Part shown: positions 34,700-47,015 of the stretch, piece after piece | How positions within the stretch are numbered: position 1 is the first letter of the stretch | How the letters are laid out: each line of letters starts with the position of its first letter | NCBI GenBank assembly: GCA_020851635.1 | Contig: JADZCJ010000048.1 | Location: forward strand, 1 to 64,000 | DNA length: 64,000 bases | Direction: 5' to 3' | From: Anaerolineae bacterium | GTDB lineage: Bacteria > Chloroflexota > Anaerolineae > UBA4142 > SHND01 | Translations under genes and position numbers: made by a program | Notes under the pieces: generated by a model | Seen by the model: the letters and a program-made list of their open reading frames with translations, nothing else | The model's database searches: none | What the model was told of the DNA's origin: nothing

Positions 34700-35092
34700 C
34701 TATCTGCTCGTTGCACGTGGGACCAACTTGACCGTCGCGGCCAGTGCCTGCGGCGTCAGCGTTGTGTTGACGATATTGGCGGCATAGCGGCTGTATTTTT
34801 TGCGATACACGTCATCAATCCGGTCGTGGATCTTGTCGTCTGCGCCCACCTCTTCAAAACGCACATCCTTGTCCACTCCGCTCGCTTTGATCCGACCTTC
34901 ATGGCACGTCAAAACGCCGCGGAACCAGTCAGAGTCCCGCCCGTTCACCGACCGCACATACAGGTCGTTACCGACCCGCACAACCCAAATTGTTCTTGAC
35001 TTGCGCATCGTCCCGTCCTTTCGGAGCGACGCGATTTCCAATTCTTCTGCGTTTCCTACCTTGTCGAGCTCACTGCTCGTCCATGTTGTCAT
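34700..35092 (-). CDS. DUF2255 family protein
   Basis: This 130-residue soluble protein matches DUF2255: WTSSELDKVGNAEELEIASL at the start, then TIWVVRVGNDLYVRSVNGRD and SDWFRG. This fold belongs to the flavin/split-barrel-like small enzymes, but no reaction is established. AAAGGA precedes ATG 35092. Neighbours (cupin, aldo/keto reductase) suggest a small redox or detoxification cluster. Confidence 0.85.
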   Translation of the reverse strand: MTTWTSSELDKVGNAEELEIASLRKDGTMRKSRTIWVVRVGNDLYVRSVNGRDSDWFRGVLTCHEGRIKASGVDKDVRFEEVGADDKIHDRIDDVYRKKYSRYAANIVNTTLTPQALAATVKLVPRATSR

Positions 35093-35171
35093 TGCCGTGT
35101 TTCCTTTCTACTGTCGGTTGCGCTGACCGCGCTCGCGGCAGCTCTCCCTTTGTCCTTGTGTACCAAATCTC

Positions 35172-38110
<2,939 letters not shown>

Positions 38111-39275
38111 ACACCTGAAAAAACTGCTCTGCCACGCGTTCCGGCGTAAACCGTTCCATCACCCGCGCCCGCCCCGCCTGCGCCAACCGCGCCGCATAGT
38201 GTGGCTCGCGCGCATAGCGTTCCAAAGCATCCGCCAGCGCGTTTGCGTCCCGTTCGGGAAACAACAACCCCGTCTCCCCATCGCGCACAATATCCGTCAC
38301 CCCCCCCGAGTTTGTCGCAATCACCGGCGCGCCGCACAACAACGCCTCTGCCAGCACCAGCCCCATCCCTTCGCGCACCGACGGCAGCACAAACACATCG
38401 CATTCCGCATACAGGGCAGGGAGCTCGCTCTGCGGCGCGAGTCCGAGAAATTGCACAAAAGCTTCCAATCCCGCTGCCCGCGCCTTTTCCTGCAAACTCT
38501 GCCGTTGGTCCCCGTCCCCCGCGATTTTGAGCCGCGCCGCGATTCCCCTCGCGCGCAAAATTGCAATCGCCTCGATCAGCGTTTCAATATTTTTCTGCCG
38601 TGTCAGCCGCGCCACCGCCAAAATCTCAAACTCCTCGCCCTTTTTCTTGCTTTCGGGCGCTTGAGCTTGCGCAAACAACGGATTCACGGGCATCGGAATC
38701 ACTCGAATCCGTTCGGGGTCCGCGACCCCTTGCCGCGCCAATTCTTTTCGCAGATACTCGGACCCGCACGTGATCGCGCTCGCCTGTCCAAACGCAAAAC
38801 GCGCGAGTGTTTTTGCCCACCCCGCGCGTTCCAGCTGCGCCACATCCGTCCCGTGCGTCGTAATCACCAACGGCGTCCCCGTCAGTTTCGACACGACCGC
38901 GCCGACAAACCCGCCCGGCAGCCACCAATGCGCGTGAATCACCTGCGGTTTGTTGCTTGTCACCGCGCGCCGCGCCGCATGCAAATACGCCCGCACAAAC
39001 TGTGCAAACCGTGTCTTGCCTTTCGTGTCCCGCGCCACCTGCTCGTGCATCACCCCCGTATACGCCAGCGTCTCGTCCGCCTCGCGCGCATAATGAAAGC
39101 GTGTCACGCAAATGCCGCCCACCATCTCCTTGTCTGCCACCCCCGCCGCATGTGGCGCCACGACGAGCATCTCGACCCGTGGTCCGAGCGCCTGCCCTAG
39201 ATGCAACAAAAACGCGCCCAGCGGGTCAGCTGCGGCGCGCGGAAAAACATGGGTCAACACGACAACGCGCATAAT

Positions 39276-40262
39276 CTATTTTTCTTCCTCACGCTCGCGC
39301 AGTGCTCTCTCCATATCCTCCACGCGGTCCGACTGCGAAACCACCAACTCTGCCAAAAACCCGCCGATAAACAACAAAATCCCGGCGATCAAGATAAACC
39401 CGGCAAACGTAAACAACGGTCGCTGCTGCATATTGCCGGGCGTATTGAAATACAGAATCGTCAGATACCCCCAGATCACAAACGCCGAGATAATCGCCAG
39501 CGCGCCCAGCCCGCCAAAAAACAACATCGGCTTGCGTGAAAACGTCATCAAAAATTTCACGACCAGCACATCCAGAAACGAAATCGGGATGCGCGCAAAC
39601 CCGAAATTGCTCTTGCCCTTTTTGCGCGGGTAAAAATTCACCGGCACTTCACCAATCTTGTACCCTTTTTCCGCCGCAATATGCAAAATAAAGCGGTGCC
39701 AGTCCGACCGCAAATGCAGATCGTCCAGCACCTCGCGGCGAAACGCCTTGATCCAGTTCATATCATGCGCGTCCAAATGAAACAGCGCGCGCGACACTGC
39801 GTTATACACCTGCGAGGCAAACATTTTGCCGTCGTTGCGTCCCTGCCGCCAGCCCGCGACCACATCATACCCTTCGTCCAACTTGCTCAGCAGTTTTGGA
39901 ATATCCTCTTCCGGGTCCGATTCCAGGTCCGCGGGCAAAAACACCACCACCTCGCCGCGCACGTGGCGAAACCCGGTCCGCATTGCCTCCGTCAACCCGA
40001 ACGACCGCCGGTGCCGGTACAACCGCACAAAAGGATATTGTTCCGCCGCCGCCACCGCCTCATTCCACGTCGCATCCGTCGAGCCGTCGTCCACAAAAAT
40101 CACTTCGGCGTCCAGCGCGTGCGCGCGAAACGTGCGCGCCAATTTTTCCATCAACGGCGGCACATTCCCCGCCTCATTCCGTGCCGGAATAAACACCGAC
40201 AAATAAGGCTGTGCCGATGATGCGGCCGTGTCGAGCAAGGGAGCTGTAAGGGTCCTTTCCAT
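39276..40262 (-). CDS. Glycosyltransferase family 2 (DPM1/GtrB-like)
   Basis: This 328-residue GT-A enzyme has SVFIPARNEAGNV, the donor-site motif VIFVDDGSTDAT and the metal-binding DLESDPEEDIPKLL. Two C-terminal membrane helices (about 235-305) are as in polyisoprenyl-phosphate glycosyltransferases of the GtrB/DPM type, so it probably makes the lipid-linked sugar used by the GT-C proteins here. I start at ATG 40262, which avoids overlap with the pabB gene; ATG 40325 is possible in the same frame but its extra residues are not conserved. Confidence 0.9.
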   Translation of the reverse strand: MERTLTAPLLDTAASSAQPYLSVFIPARNEAGNVPPLMEKLARTFRAHALDAEVIFVDDGSTDATWNEAVAAAEQYPFVRLYRHRRSFGLTEAMRTGFRHVRGEVVVFLPADLESDPEEDIPKLLSKLDEGYDVVAGWRQGRNDGKMFASQVYNAVSRALFHLDAHDMNWIKAFRREVLDDLHLRSDWHRFILHIAAEKGYKIGEVPVNFYPRKKGKSNFGFARIPISFLDVLVVKFLMTFSRKPMLFFGGLGALAIISAFVIWGYLTILYFNTPGNMQQRPLFTFAGFILIAGILLFIGGFLAELVVSQSDRVEDMERALREREEEK

Positions 40263-40276
40263 CTCTATTTGCAAGA

Positions 40277-42007
40277 TTATATCACGACCGCTTTCTGCCA
40301 CCCGCGCACCGCATTGATCCGCCACAGCGCGCGCGCGTCAATCAACTCTTGCCACGTAAATACCCGTTCCCGAATCTTGTTCTGGTCCAGCAGCGCCGCC
40401 CGGAAGGTCCCGTTCAAAAGCCCGCATTCGACCGGCGGCGTAAACAATTCCTCCCCAAATTGCGCCACGACATTCCCATTGCACGTCTCCGTCATCTCGC
40501 CGCGCTCGTTCCACAACAGCACGTCGTCCGCCGTCCCGCGTCCCGCGAGCGCGGCATCATACACCTGCCTCTGCGTGGTTTTGTGAAACAAAAACTTGTC
40601 ACTCGCCTGCACGGGACCCTGCGCCAAAACCAATCGCACCGGCTCGCTCTGCGTTCCCAGGGGCTGTGCCGACAACGTCACCGCCCCATCCCGCGCCAGC
40701 AGCAGCCGCACCTTGTGCCCGCTGCCGTCGAGCATCGCCGCAAAACGCTCCAATTCTGCAACCACCCGCGCCTGCTCGTACGCAAAATCAAAATAGTCCG
40801 CCGAATCCCGCAGCCGTCGCAAATGATAATCGAGCAGCCAATAGCCCTCTTTCGGCGTGAATCGAAATGACTCGAGCAGCGAAAACTCTTGCGGCGTTTC
40901 TGTCAGCGCCCGCGCCTTGTGCCGTGTCTCGGCATACTCGTCCGTCGCCGTCGAGTCCCACACGATTCCCCCGCCCACCCCATACTCTGCGCGCTCTCTC
41001 TCCCTGTCCACCACCGCCGTCCGTATCGCCACATTAAACTGGGCGCGTCGCCCGGGCGCAACAAAACCAATCGCCCCCGTATACACCCCGCGCGGTTCCG
41101 GCTCCAGTTCCGTAATAATCTGCATCGTTCGCGCCTTGGGCGCGCCTGTAATCGAAGCGCACGGAAACGTCGCACACAATATCTCTGTTAATGTCGCCTC
41201 GCTCGTCGCCTGCACCGTCGAGGTCAGTTGCCACACCGTCGGATACCGTTCCGTCTCCCACAAGCGCGTGACATGCACGCTGCCCACATCCGCCACGCGC
41301 CCCAAATCATTCCGCGCCATGTCCACGATCATCACATTTTCGGCGCGATTCTTTTCCGAGTCATACAGCCAATTCGCCTGCGCGCGGTCCTCGCGCAAAA
41401 AACGCCCCCGCGGCGCGGTCCCCTTCATCGGTTTCATCGTCCATCGGCTGCCCTCGCGCCGCAAAAACAGTTCCGGCGACGCCGAGCATATCGCATAACG
41501 TCCCGTATCCGCAAACGCGGCATAACTGTTGGGTTGCGCGCGCAGCAAATGCAAAAACAGGTCCCACGGTTCGCCGCGGAACTCGGCGCGCAGCCGCATC
41601 GTATAATTCACCTGATACGTGTCGCCCCGCGCAATATATTCGCGCACGCGCGCAATCGCATCGTTATATGCCTCGCGCGTCACATTCGGGGTCCAATCGG
41701 TGTTCGAGAGGGGGGGGATTTTGCTCGCAGAAATGTTTGCGAGCGGAAAAGGAATCACGCGCGGCGCGTCATACAACCCGAACCACATCAATGGAAAATC
41801 GGTCGGCGCGTGCGCTCGCAGCGCGGCATCGAACGCGGGAGCCGCTTCGTAACTGATAAATCCTGCCGCGTAACCGTTTTCTTGTCTGACAAACGCTTCG
41901 ACCCGTTCCAGCGTCGGCAGCGCCTCGTCGAGCGTTTGGGCGCTCACTATCTCGCGCGGCGCGGCAAATTCCAACCACTCGTTCCGCAAAACGTCGCGCA
42001 GAATCAC
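40277..42007 (-). CDS. pabB-pabC: Aminodeoxychorismate synthase component I fused to aminodeoxychorismate lyase
   Basis: This 576-residue protein joins two folate-pathway enzymes. The N-terminal chorismate-binding domain (about 80-350) has the MKPMKGTAPRGR segment with the PabB lysine, ENVMIVDMARNDLGR and FPCASITGAPK. The C-terminal PLP fold-IV domain (about 365-576) has the lysine in FHKTTQRQVYDAAL and LLWNERGEMTETCNGNVV. Together they convert chorismate to 4-aminobenzoate, with a PabA partner elsewhere. GTG 42007 has GAGGGG upstream and 8 bp to the rhodanese stop; a longer frame would overlap that gene. Its place in a glycan operon is odd. Confidence 0.85.
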   Translation of the reverse strand: MILRDVLRNEWLEFAAPREIVSAQTLDEALPTLERVEAFVRQENGYAAGFISYEAAPAFDAALRAHAPTDFPLMWFGLYDAPRVIPFPLANISASKIPPLSNTDWTPNVTREAYNDAIARVREYIARGDTYQVNYTMRLRAEFRGEPWDLFLHLLRAQPNSYAAFADTGRYAICSASPELFLRREGSRWTMKPMKGTAPRGRFLREDRAQANWLYDSEKNRAENVMIVDMARNDLGRVADVGSVHVTRLWETERYPTVWQLTSTVQATSEATLTEILCATFPCASITGAPKARTMQIITELEPEPRGVYTGAIGFVAPGRRAQFNVAIRTAVVDRERERAEYGVGGGIVWDSTATDEYAETRHKARALTETPQEFSLLESFRFTPKEGYWLLDYHLRRLRDSADYFDFAYEQARVVAELERFAAMLDGSGHKVRLLLARDGAVTLSAQPLGTQSEPVRLVLAQGPVQASDKFLFHKTTQRQVYDAALAGRGTADDVLLWNERGEMTETCNGNVVAQFGEELFTPPVECGLLNGTFRAALLDQNKIRERVFTWQELIDARALWRINAVRGWQKAVVI

Positions 42008-42015
42008 CGTGCCCC

Positions 42016-42876
42016 TCAATACGGTTCTGCTCCTGTCACGATGGGCAGCGCGGGGTCGCGGCTCCATTCGCTGAACGACCCGGTATACATGCGCGTATTG
42101 TCATAGCCCGCCAGGTGCAGCGCAAAAATGTCTGCCGCCGCATTCACGCCGCTGCCGCAGTACGCCACGATATCGTCCGCGCCGTTTGCGCCCAGCGCGT
42201 CATAACGCTTGCGCAGCTCGGACACGTTGCGAAAACGAAAATCGCTCGCCGACCGCAAATTTCCCGCGACGGGCGCATTGCGCGCGCCGGGAATATGTCC
42301 CGCGCGCGCATCAACCGGCTCGCTCTTGCCTTCGAACCGTTCGGGCGCGCGCGCATCCAGGATCAGCGTCCGCCTGGCGCGCGTCAGCGCAATCATCTGC
42401 TGCTTGCTTACGACCATGTTCGGGTTCGCTTGCGCGCGGAACGTCGCCTGCGGAAAGGTCGGTATCTCGCTCGAAAGCGGACGTCCCTCCTCAACCCACT
42501 GGACCAGTCCCCCATCGAGCAGCGCCGCTCTTGCATGCCCGAAATAGCGCAGCAGCCACCACAACCGCGCGGCGGTCGCGCCCCCCGCATCGTCATAGGC
42601 GATCACGTGCGCGTCGTCGCCGATCCCCGCGCGCCCCATCGTTTCGGCAAATTCCTCCGTCGAGGGCAGTGGGTGCCGCCCTGTCGTCGCATCCGGCAGA
42701 GGCGCCGCCGCAAGGTGTTCGTCCACTCCCAGAAAAATCGCTTGCGGAATATGCCCGCGCCGATAATCTGCAGCGCCTTTGCCCGGCTCGGTCAAATACC
42801 ACCGCGTGTCCACCACGCGCACGTCCGCGTCATTCAAATGATGCGCAAGCCATTCCGTAGATACAAGATCACTCAT
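42016..42876 (-). CDS. Two-domain sulfurtransferase (rhodanese/3-mercaptopyruvate type)
   Basis: This 286-residue protein has two rhodanese domains. The C-terminal one carries the active Cys in VAYCGSGVNAAADIFAL; the N-terminal one is structural. The loop CGSGVN is closer to MPST-type enzymes (CGSGVTA) than to thiosulfate rhodaneses. It transfers sulfane sulfur to an acceptor in the cytoplasm. The aminotransferase stop immediately precedes its ATG (TGAATG), so translation is coupled, although a shared pathway is not obvious. Confidence 0.92.
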   Translation of the reverse strand: MSDLVSTEWLAHHLNDADVRVVDTRWYLTEPGKGAADYRRGHIPQAIFLGVDEHLAAAPLPDATTGRHPLPSTEEFAETMGRAGIGDDAHVIAYDDAGGATAARLWWLLRYFGHARAALLDGGLVQWVEEGRPLSSEIPTFPQATFRAQANPNMVVSKQQMIALTRARRTLILDARAPERFEGKSEPVDARAGHIPGARNAPVAGNLRSASDFRFRNVSELRKRYDALGANGADDIVAYCGSGVNAAADIFALHLAGYDNTRMYTGSFSEWSRDPALPIVTGAEPY

Positions 42877-43992
42877 TCAATTATTCCTGTAGAAATCGCG
42901 CATGGTCTCCACCACGCGCTCCATCTGCCCGTGCGTCAATTCCGGATACAGCGGCAGCGAAAGAATTTCCCCCGCCGCGCGTTCCGCTTCCGGAAACGCC
43001 CCCCGCGCATATCCCAGATCCCTGTATACGGGCTGCAGGTGCAGCGGCACCGGGTAATGGATCCCCGCCTCTATCTCTTGCGTTTTCAGACACTTGAGCA
43101 ATTCATCACGTCCCCGCGTCCGGATCACAAACAGGTGATACACCCCTTTGATGTGTGCGGGTTCATAGGGCAGCACGATTGAATCATCCAGGTTTGTCAG
43201 CAGTTCGGTATAGTAATCGGCATGTGCCCGCCGCTGTTTATTCCATTCGGGCAAATGTTTCAACTTGGCATCCAGAATCGCGCCCTGTATCCCATCCAGC
43301 CGGTAGCCATATCCCGTTATCTCGTGTTCGTATTTCGACGTGCGCCCGTGGTCGCGCAACATCCGGATTCTTCCTGCCAATTCGTCGTCATTCGTCACCA
43401 GCGCGCCCGCGTCGCCGTATGCGCCCAGGTTCTTGCCGGGATAAAAACTAAAACACGCCATCGTCCCCATCGAACCCGCTCTTTTTCCGCGATACGTTGC
43501 TCCGTGCGCCTGTGCCGCATCCTCGATCACCGGAATATTGTGTTTCCGTCCAATTTCCAAAATCGGGTCCAGTTCCGCGGGTTGTCCGTACAAATGCACC
43601 GGGATGATCGCCCTGGTGCGCGGCGTAATCGCCGCTTCCAGCTGTGCGGGGTCCATGTTGTATGTGCGCGGATCAATATCCACAAACACCGGACGCGCCC
43701 CTTGCAGCGATACCGGCTCTGCCGTCGCCACAAATGTATGCGTCGTCGTAATTACCTCGTCGCCCGCGCCCACACCCAGCGCAATCAACGCCAAATGCAG
43801 CGCCGCCGTCCCCGAATCCAGCCCGATCGCATGTTTCACCCCGCAAAACTCTGCGAAATGCTCCTCAAACTGCTTTGCTTCCGGTCCCAAAATAAATGCT
43901 GTCCGGTCAATCGCTCGTTGGATCGCCGCATCAATCTCCGGCTTGATTGTCTCGTACTGTGCTTTCAAATCCACCAATGGAATCTTTGACAT
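42877..43992 (-). CDS. DegT/DnrJ/EryC1 sugar aminotransferase (WbpE/QdtB-like)
   Basis: This 371-residue PLP enzyme has the family start PLVDLKAQYETIKPEIDAAI, the DEVITTTHTFVATAEP loop and the PLP lysine in FSFYPGKNLGAYGDAGALVT. It transaminates a nucleotide-bound keto sugar. WbpE/QdtB-type members act on 3-keto sugars, which fits the Gfo/Idh oxidoreductase and hexapeptide acetyltransferase encoded at 47.7-49.4 kb. It is first in the operon running down to 36.2 kb. Confidence 0.92.
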   Translation of the reverse strand: MSKIPLVDLKAQYETIKPEIDAAIQRAIDRTAFILGPEAKQFEEHFAEFCGVKHAIGLDSGTAALHLALIALGVGAGDEVITTTHTFVATAEPVSLQGARPVFVDIDPRTYNMDPAQLEAAITPRTRAIIPVHLYGQPAELDPILEIGRKHNIPVIEDAAQAHGATYRGKRAGSMGTMACFSFYPGKNLGAYGDAGALVTNDDELAGRIRMLRDHGRTSKYEHEITGYGYRLDGIQGAILDAKLKHLPEWNKQRRAHADYYTELLTNLDDSIVLPYEPAHIKGVYHLFVIRTRGRDELLKCLKTQEIEAGIHYPVPLHLQPVYRDLGYARGAFPEAERAAGEILSLPLYPELTHGQMERVVETMRDFYRNN

Positions 43993-44014
43993 AAATTCTC
44001 ATGTGTCACCGGCA

Positions 44015-44040
44015 GGACAAATTTATAAATTTGTCCCACT
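44015..44040. repeat. 22-bp perfect palindrome repeat, copy 2
   Basis: GGACAAATTT-AT-AAATTTGTCC (44015-44036) reads the same on both strands and is followed by CACT. The related copy is at 34642-34665. It lies in the 52-bp gap before the aminotransferase gene. Confidence 0.8.
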
Positions 44041-44044
44041 CGCG

Positions 44045-45085
44045 CTATCTCTTGAACTCGCCCACACCCACAAACTGCCATTTGCCGTTTGGCGCGCGCA
44101 CAAACACCCCATCCTTGCCCACGGCTGCAACCACATGGCGCGTGTTTGGGTCAAACTCGACGTCATAAATGACCGCAGACGGGTCAATTTTGACCTCTCC
44201 TTGCAGTCCGCTCGAGTTCGAGGCGCGCCGCTTGATGGTGTCAGGATAAACCCAGTACTCGACCCCCCAAGTCAATGGGTCTTGATAGATCAACTGCTTG
44301 GGCTCTTGAAAATATCGTCTCTCGCAGTCAAAATCCAGTCGGCGTTCCGTATTCATCTGCTGCCATGTCATGCCGCCGTCTGTGCTGCGAAAATCAAACG
44401 CATATGTGCCTGCAATGAGCGCATTGTCCTCTATTCGCAAACACACAATCCCGGAGGTCGGTAGTGCCGCGACCCGCGCCTCTTGCGTTTGCGCTGCTTT
44501 TGTCGGAGCGAGAAAAATACGGGTGGCTGCTTCCGCCGTCCGCGTCGGCGCTTGTTCCGCAATGCGTGTCAGCGTGGGCGGCGCGGGCGTCGGCGCGGGA
44601 CTGTCCGCGAGCAGCGCGACCAGCGCCAGTGCCAGCGGTGCCGTTTTCAAAAACATGTTTGGCTGCCCACGCCACTCGAACGGGTGCTGCCAGATCATCC
44701 ATGCAGCGGCGAGCGCGGGCAGGGCCAACAGGTCCGTCGCGTCAAACGTCGCTTTGACGGGCAAATTCGCGGCGACAAATGCGTTCACCGGTTCAATCAA
44801 TTTCACCGCCGCAAACACCCCGCCTGTAATCGCTATTGCCAGGGCGCCCACCCACTCGACGCGCTGTATCACAAGCGCAAGCGGCAGTGCCACCACAAAG
44901 GGGATAAACACCAGTCCCGCAGCATCGCCCAACTTGCCGCTGAACCACGAAGGATAAAACGGTTGCAGAACTGCCGCGTTCACCGTCAACAGCGCAATCG
45001 CCGCCAGCGCCGCCGGATGCTCCAGCGACCCAATTGCGCGCGCCCACCCCCCGGGGAATCTATCTTTATCGCACCAATGTCTCAT
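44045..45085 (-). CDS. Membrane protein with C-terminal beta-propeller-like region
   Basis: This 346-residue protein has about four to five membrane helices in residues 20-175, then a Thr/Ala/Pro linker, then a soluble beta-rich part with STDGGMTWQQM (a BNR/sialidase Asp-box pattern) and IYDVEFDPNTRHVVAAVGKD. Its function is not known. ATG 45085 overlaps the stop of the DUF2330 gene as ATGA; a longer frame from 45169 would overlap more and is arginine/glycine-rich. The coupling suggests the two products work together at the membrane. Confidence 0.72.
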   Translation of the reverse strand: MRHWCDKDRFPGGWARAIGSLEHPAALAAIALLTVNAAVLQPFYPSWFSGKLGDAAGLVFIPFVVALPLALVIQRVEWVGALAIAITGGVFAAVKLIEPVNAFVAANLPVKATFDATDLLALPALAAAWMIWQHPFEWRGQPNMFLKTAPLALALVALLADSPAPTPAPPTLTRIAEQAPTRTAEAATRIFLAPTKAAQTQEARVAALPTSGIVCLRIEDNALIAGTYAFDFRSTDGGMTWQQMNTERRLDFDCERRYFQEPKQLIYQDPLTWGVEYWVYPDTIKRRASNSSGLQGEVKIDPSAVIYDVEFDPNTRHVVAAVGKDGVFVRAPNGKWQFVGVGEFKR

Positions 45086-46137
45086 CCTACCGCCACCCTC
45101 TGCCTCCGTGAAATCACGATCGCCAGTAGTCCTACCCCGATCACCCCCAGCGCGACCAACCCCAGGCACGCCAACAGCGCAATTCCGCTGATATCCTGCT
45201 GCACCCGTCGCACAATGACCTCGCGATACTGTGTATCTTGCGGCGCAAACGCAAATTGAAAATCACTATCCACCTGTGATGGAATCACCGTATCCACAAA
45301 TTTCGTCATAAACATCCGTTTTGTCACAAACGGCAGCAGCGCGGAGCCTGCGGGCAGCGCGGATGCGTCCACCCAATCCGCATACGCCACGCGCGAATCC
45401 CCAAAAGCATTCTCCTTGTTGACGCGATGGTCTGCCAGCACATACAAATACAACGTTTGCGAATTCTCTGCGTTTGCCGACGCCCGCATCGGATACACCA
45501 GCTTGTCCGAATCAAACGAAATCGTCAGTGGCTGTAAATCCCCCCCCAACTCCTCGCCCGCCACGTCGGGCCTCATCCGCACCGCGACAAACGTCCAATT
45601 GTCCTCCACATACGGCTGCATCAGCGCCGTGACGCCCTCGTCCATCTCAAACCCGTTCTCATCCAGCCAACCCTGCAGCGCATCCGTATCAATCGCCGCC
45701 AGATTCGCCACGTCGAACGGACCCACGGTCTGCCGTGACAGGACCGACACCGGCGGCGCGCCCCTGACCATCGCTCCCGGCGCGCCCGCGCCCACACCCT
45801 CCGTGCCAAGCCCCCAGACCCACTCGATTTTCTCGCGCTCCAGCGGCTTGGTCATTTCCGCCAGCTCGTCAAACAAATCCAATTCCGCCAACTGCACCTC
45901 GGCGGGCGCGGGCACGGGCATAATGATCGCCGCTTCTTTGGATGCGCCCAGCACCCCCAGCGACATGACGATATCCTCGCGCTGTCCATCCCACCGCACC
46001 AGCGCCCGTTCCTGCCCCACGTTCACCTCACCCTCGCGCGGAATATAAATCCCGCACCCGCACGCATACGCGGTTGACGCACTGAACGCAGCCAACATTA
46101 CGCCGACGGCAATCCCAATCTTGAGCAATAGGCGCAT
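45082..46137 (-). CDS. DUF2330 domain protein
   Basis: This 351-residue protein starts with a signal peptide (IGIAVGVMLAAFSASTAYAC) followed by CGCGIYIP, the typical DUF2330 beginning with paired cysteines. The globular part includes RALVRWDGQREDIVMSLGV and VAVRMRPDVAGEELGGDLQP. A C-terminal membrane helix (about 322-345) anchors it, so it faces the outside. ATG 46137 has GGAGGTG upstream. The role of DUF2330 is unknown. A minus-strand promoter may lie near 46155-46185 (TACAAT on that strand). Confidence 0.82.
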   Translation of the reverse strand: MRLLLKIGIAVGVMLAAFSASTAYACGCGIYIPREGEVNVGQERALVRWDGQREDIVMSLGVLGASKEAAIIMPVPAPAEVQLAELDLFDELAEMTKPLEREKIEWVWGLGTEGVGAGAPGAMVRGAPPVSVLSRQTVGPFDVANLAAIDTDALQGWLDENGFEMDEGVTALMQPYVEDNWTFVAVRMRPDVAGEELGGDLQPLTISFDSDKLVYPMRASANAENSQTLYLYVLADHRVNKENAFGDSRVAYADWVDASALPAGSALLPFVTKRMFMTKFVDTVIPSQVDSDFQFAFAPQDTQYREVIVRRVQQDISGIALLACLGLVALGVIGVGLLAIVISRRQRVAVG

Positions 46138-46258
46138 AACGACACCTCCTCCCCGCCGATAATATTGTAACATTGAACCCAACCCGCAATAAAAAAACCG
46201 CCATTATCCCGTACGGCGGTCTATAAAAATCTGTTGCGTGCGCGCTGTAACAAATCAC

Positions 46259-46300
46259 TCCCCTCGCCCATTGGGAGAGGGGGCGGGGGTGAGGAGGCGG
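46259..46300. repeat. CCCCTCGCCCATTGGGAGAG dispersed repeat
   Basis: TCCCCTCGCCCATTGGGAGA continuing into GGGGGCGGGGGTGAGG forms a C/G-rich hairpin and is of a type widely scattered between bacterial genes. A truncated copy starts at 46808. The rest of the 284-bp gap holds an ACCGCC/GGCGGT hairpin near 46198-46220. Confidence 0.7.
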
Positions 46301-46421
46301 GGTGGCGGACATCTCAAGCGGTCAGCCTTTCAGCGATCATGCGCTATAATAAATCGCATCGCGAACCGAACGTCCGATGAAAAATTGAGCCCGAACCGAA
46401 AGTGAGGAACCAGAAAACATC

Positions 46422-46760
46422 ATGCCGGTAACCGAATCCGGGAGCCAACCCGCTCCCCAAATAAAAAACCTCAAAAACCTTTTACAATTTCAACCCGCTT
46501 CCATCGTCAGCCGGGTCCTGCTCAAAAACCCGGGTGGCACTGTCACCTTGTTTGCGTTTGGTCAAGGCGAAGGGCTAAGCGAGCATACCGCGCCTTTCGA
46601 TGCGCTCGTAATTTGTGTCGAAGGTGACGCACAGATAGTAATAGCGGGGAACCAGTACAACTTGCGGGAAGGCGAGACCATCACCATGCCCGCGAACCAA
46701 CCCCATGCCATCCACGCCGCCAGCGATTTCAAAATGCTCCTGGTCATGCTCAAGACATAA
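46422..46760 (+). CDS. Small cupin-domain protein
   Basis: This 112-residue cupin has motif 1 near GQGEGLSEHTAPFDALVICV and motif 2 YNLREGETITMPANQPHAIH. It resembles the small stand-alone cupins annotated as cupin_2. Only some of the usual metal histidines are present, so metal binding is uncertain. ATG 46422 is preceded by TGAGGA. It is one of the few plus-strand genes in this part of the window and is flanked by repeats on both sides. Confidence 0.85.
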   Translation: MPVTESGSQPAPQIKNLKNLLQFQPASIVSRVLLKNPGGTVTLFAFGQGEGLSEHTAPFDALVICVEGDAQIVIAGNQYNLREGETITMPANQPHAIHAASDFKMLLVMLKT

Positions 46761-46807
46761 AGAGGTCAGGTGTACGCGCGCCATTCCTGCGGACCATCCG
46801 CTTGCTA

Positions 46808-46940
46808 ACTCCCCTCGCCCATTATTCCATCTCACCAAAATTGTTTGACAATATTCCTGACCGTACGGGAGCGGAAATCGCGAATCTTCGCTAATTTTCA
46901 CATTTATTCGCGAAGATTCGCGTAGATTCGCGGTTAAAAA
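46808..46940. repeat. Truncated CCCCTCGCCC repeat and ATTCGCG decamer array
   Basis: ACTCCCCTCGCCCATT (46808-46823) is a cut copy of the 46259 repeat. Three decamers, ATTCGCGAAG, ATTCGCGTAG and ATTCGCGGTT, lie at about 46907-46936. No gene is evident in 46761-47015. Confidence 0.72.
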
Positions 46941-47015
46941 TGTTAGGCAAATAAAGCTACCCGGAATAGGAAAGGGGTGACGAGTCGAGACGCGTCTGCT
47001 ATCTGCCATCTGCTA

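Noticed and set aside
46198-46220. Terminator in the gap before the small cupin gene
   Set aside because: The stem is only 6-7 bp and no gene ends there; the neighbours diverge.
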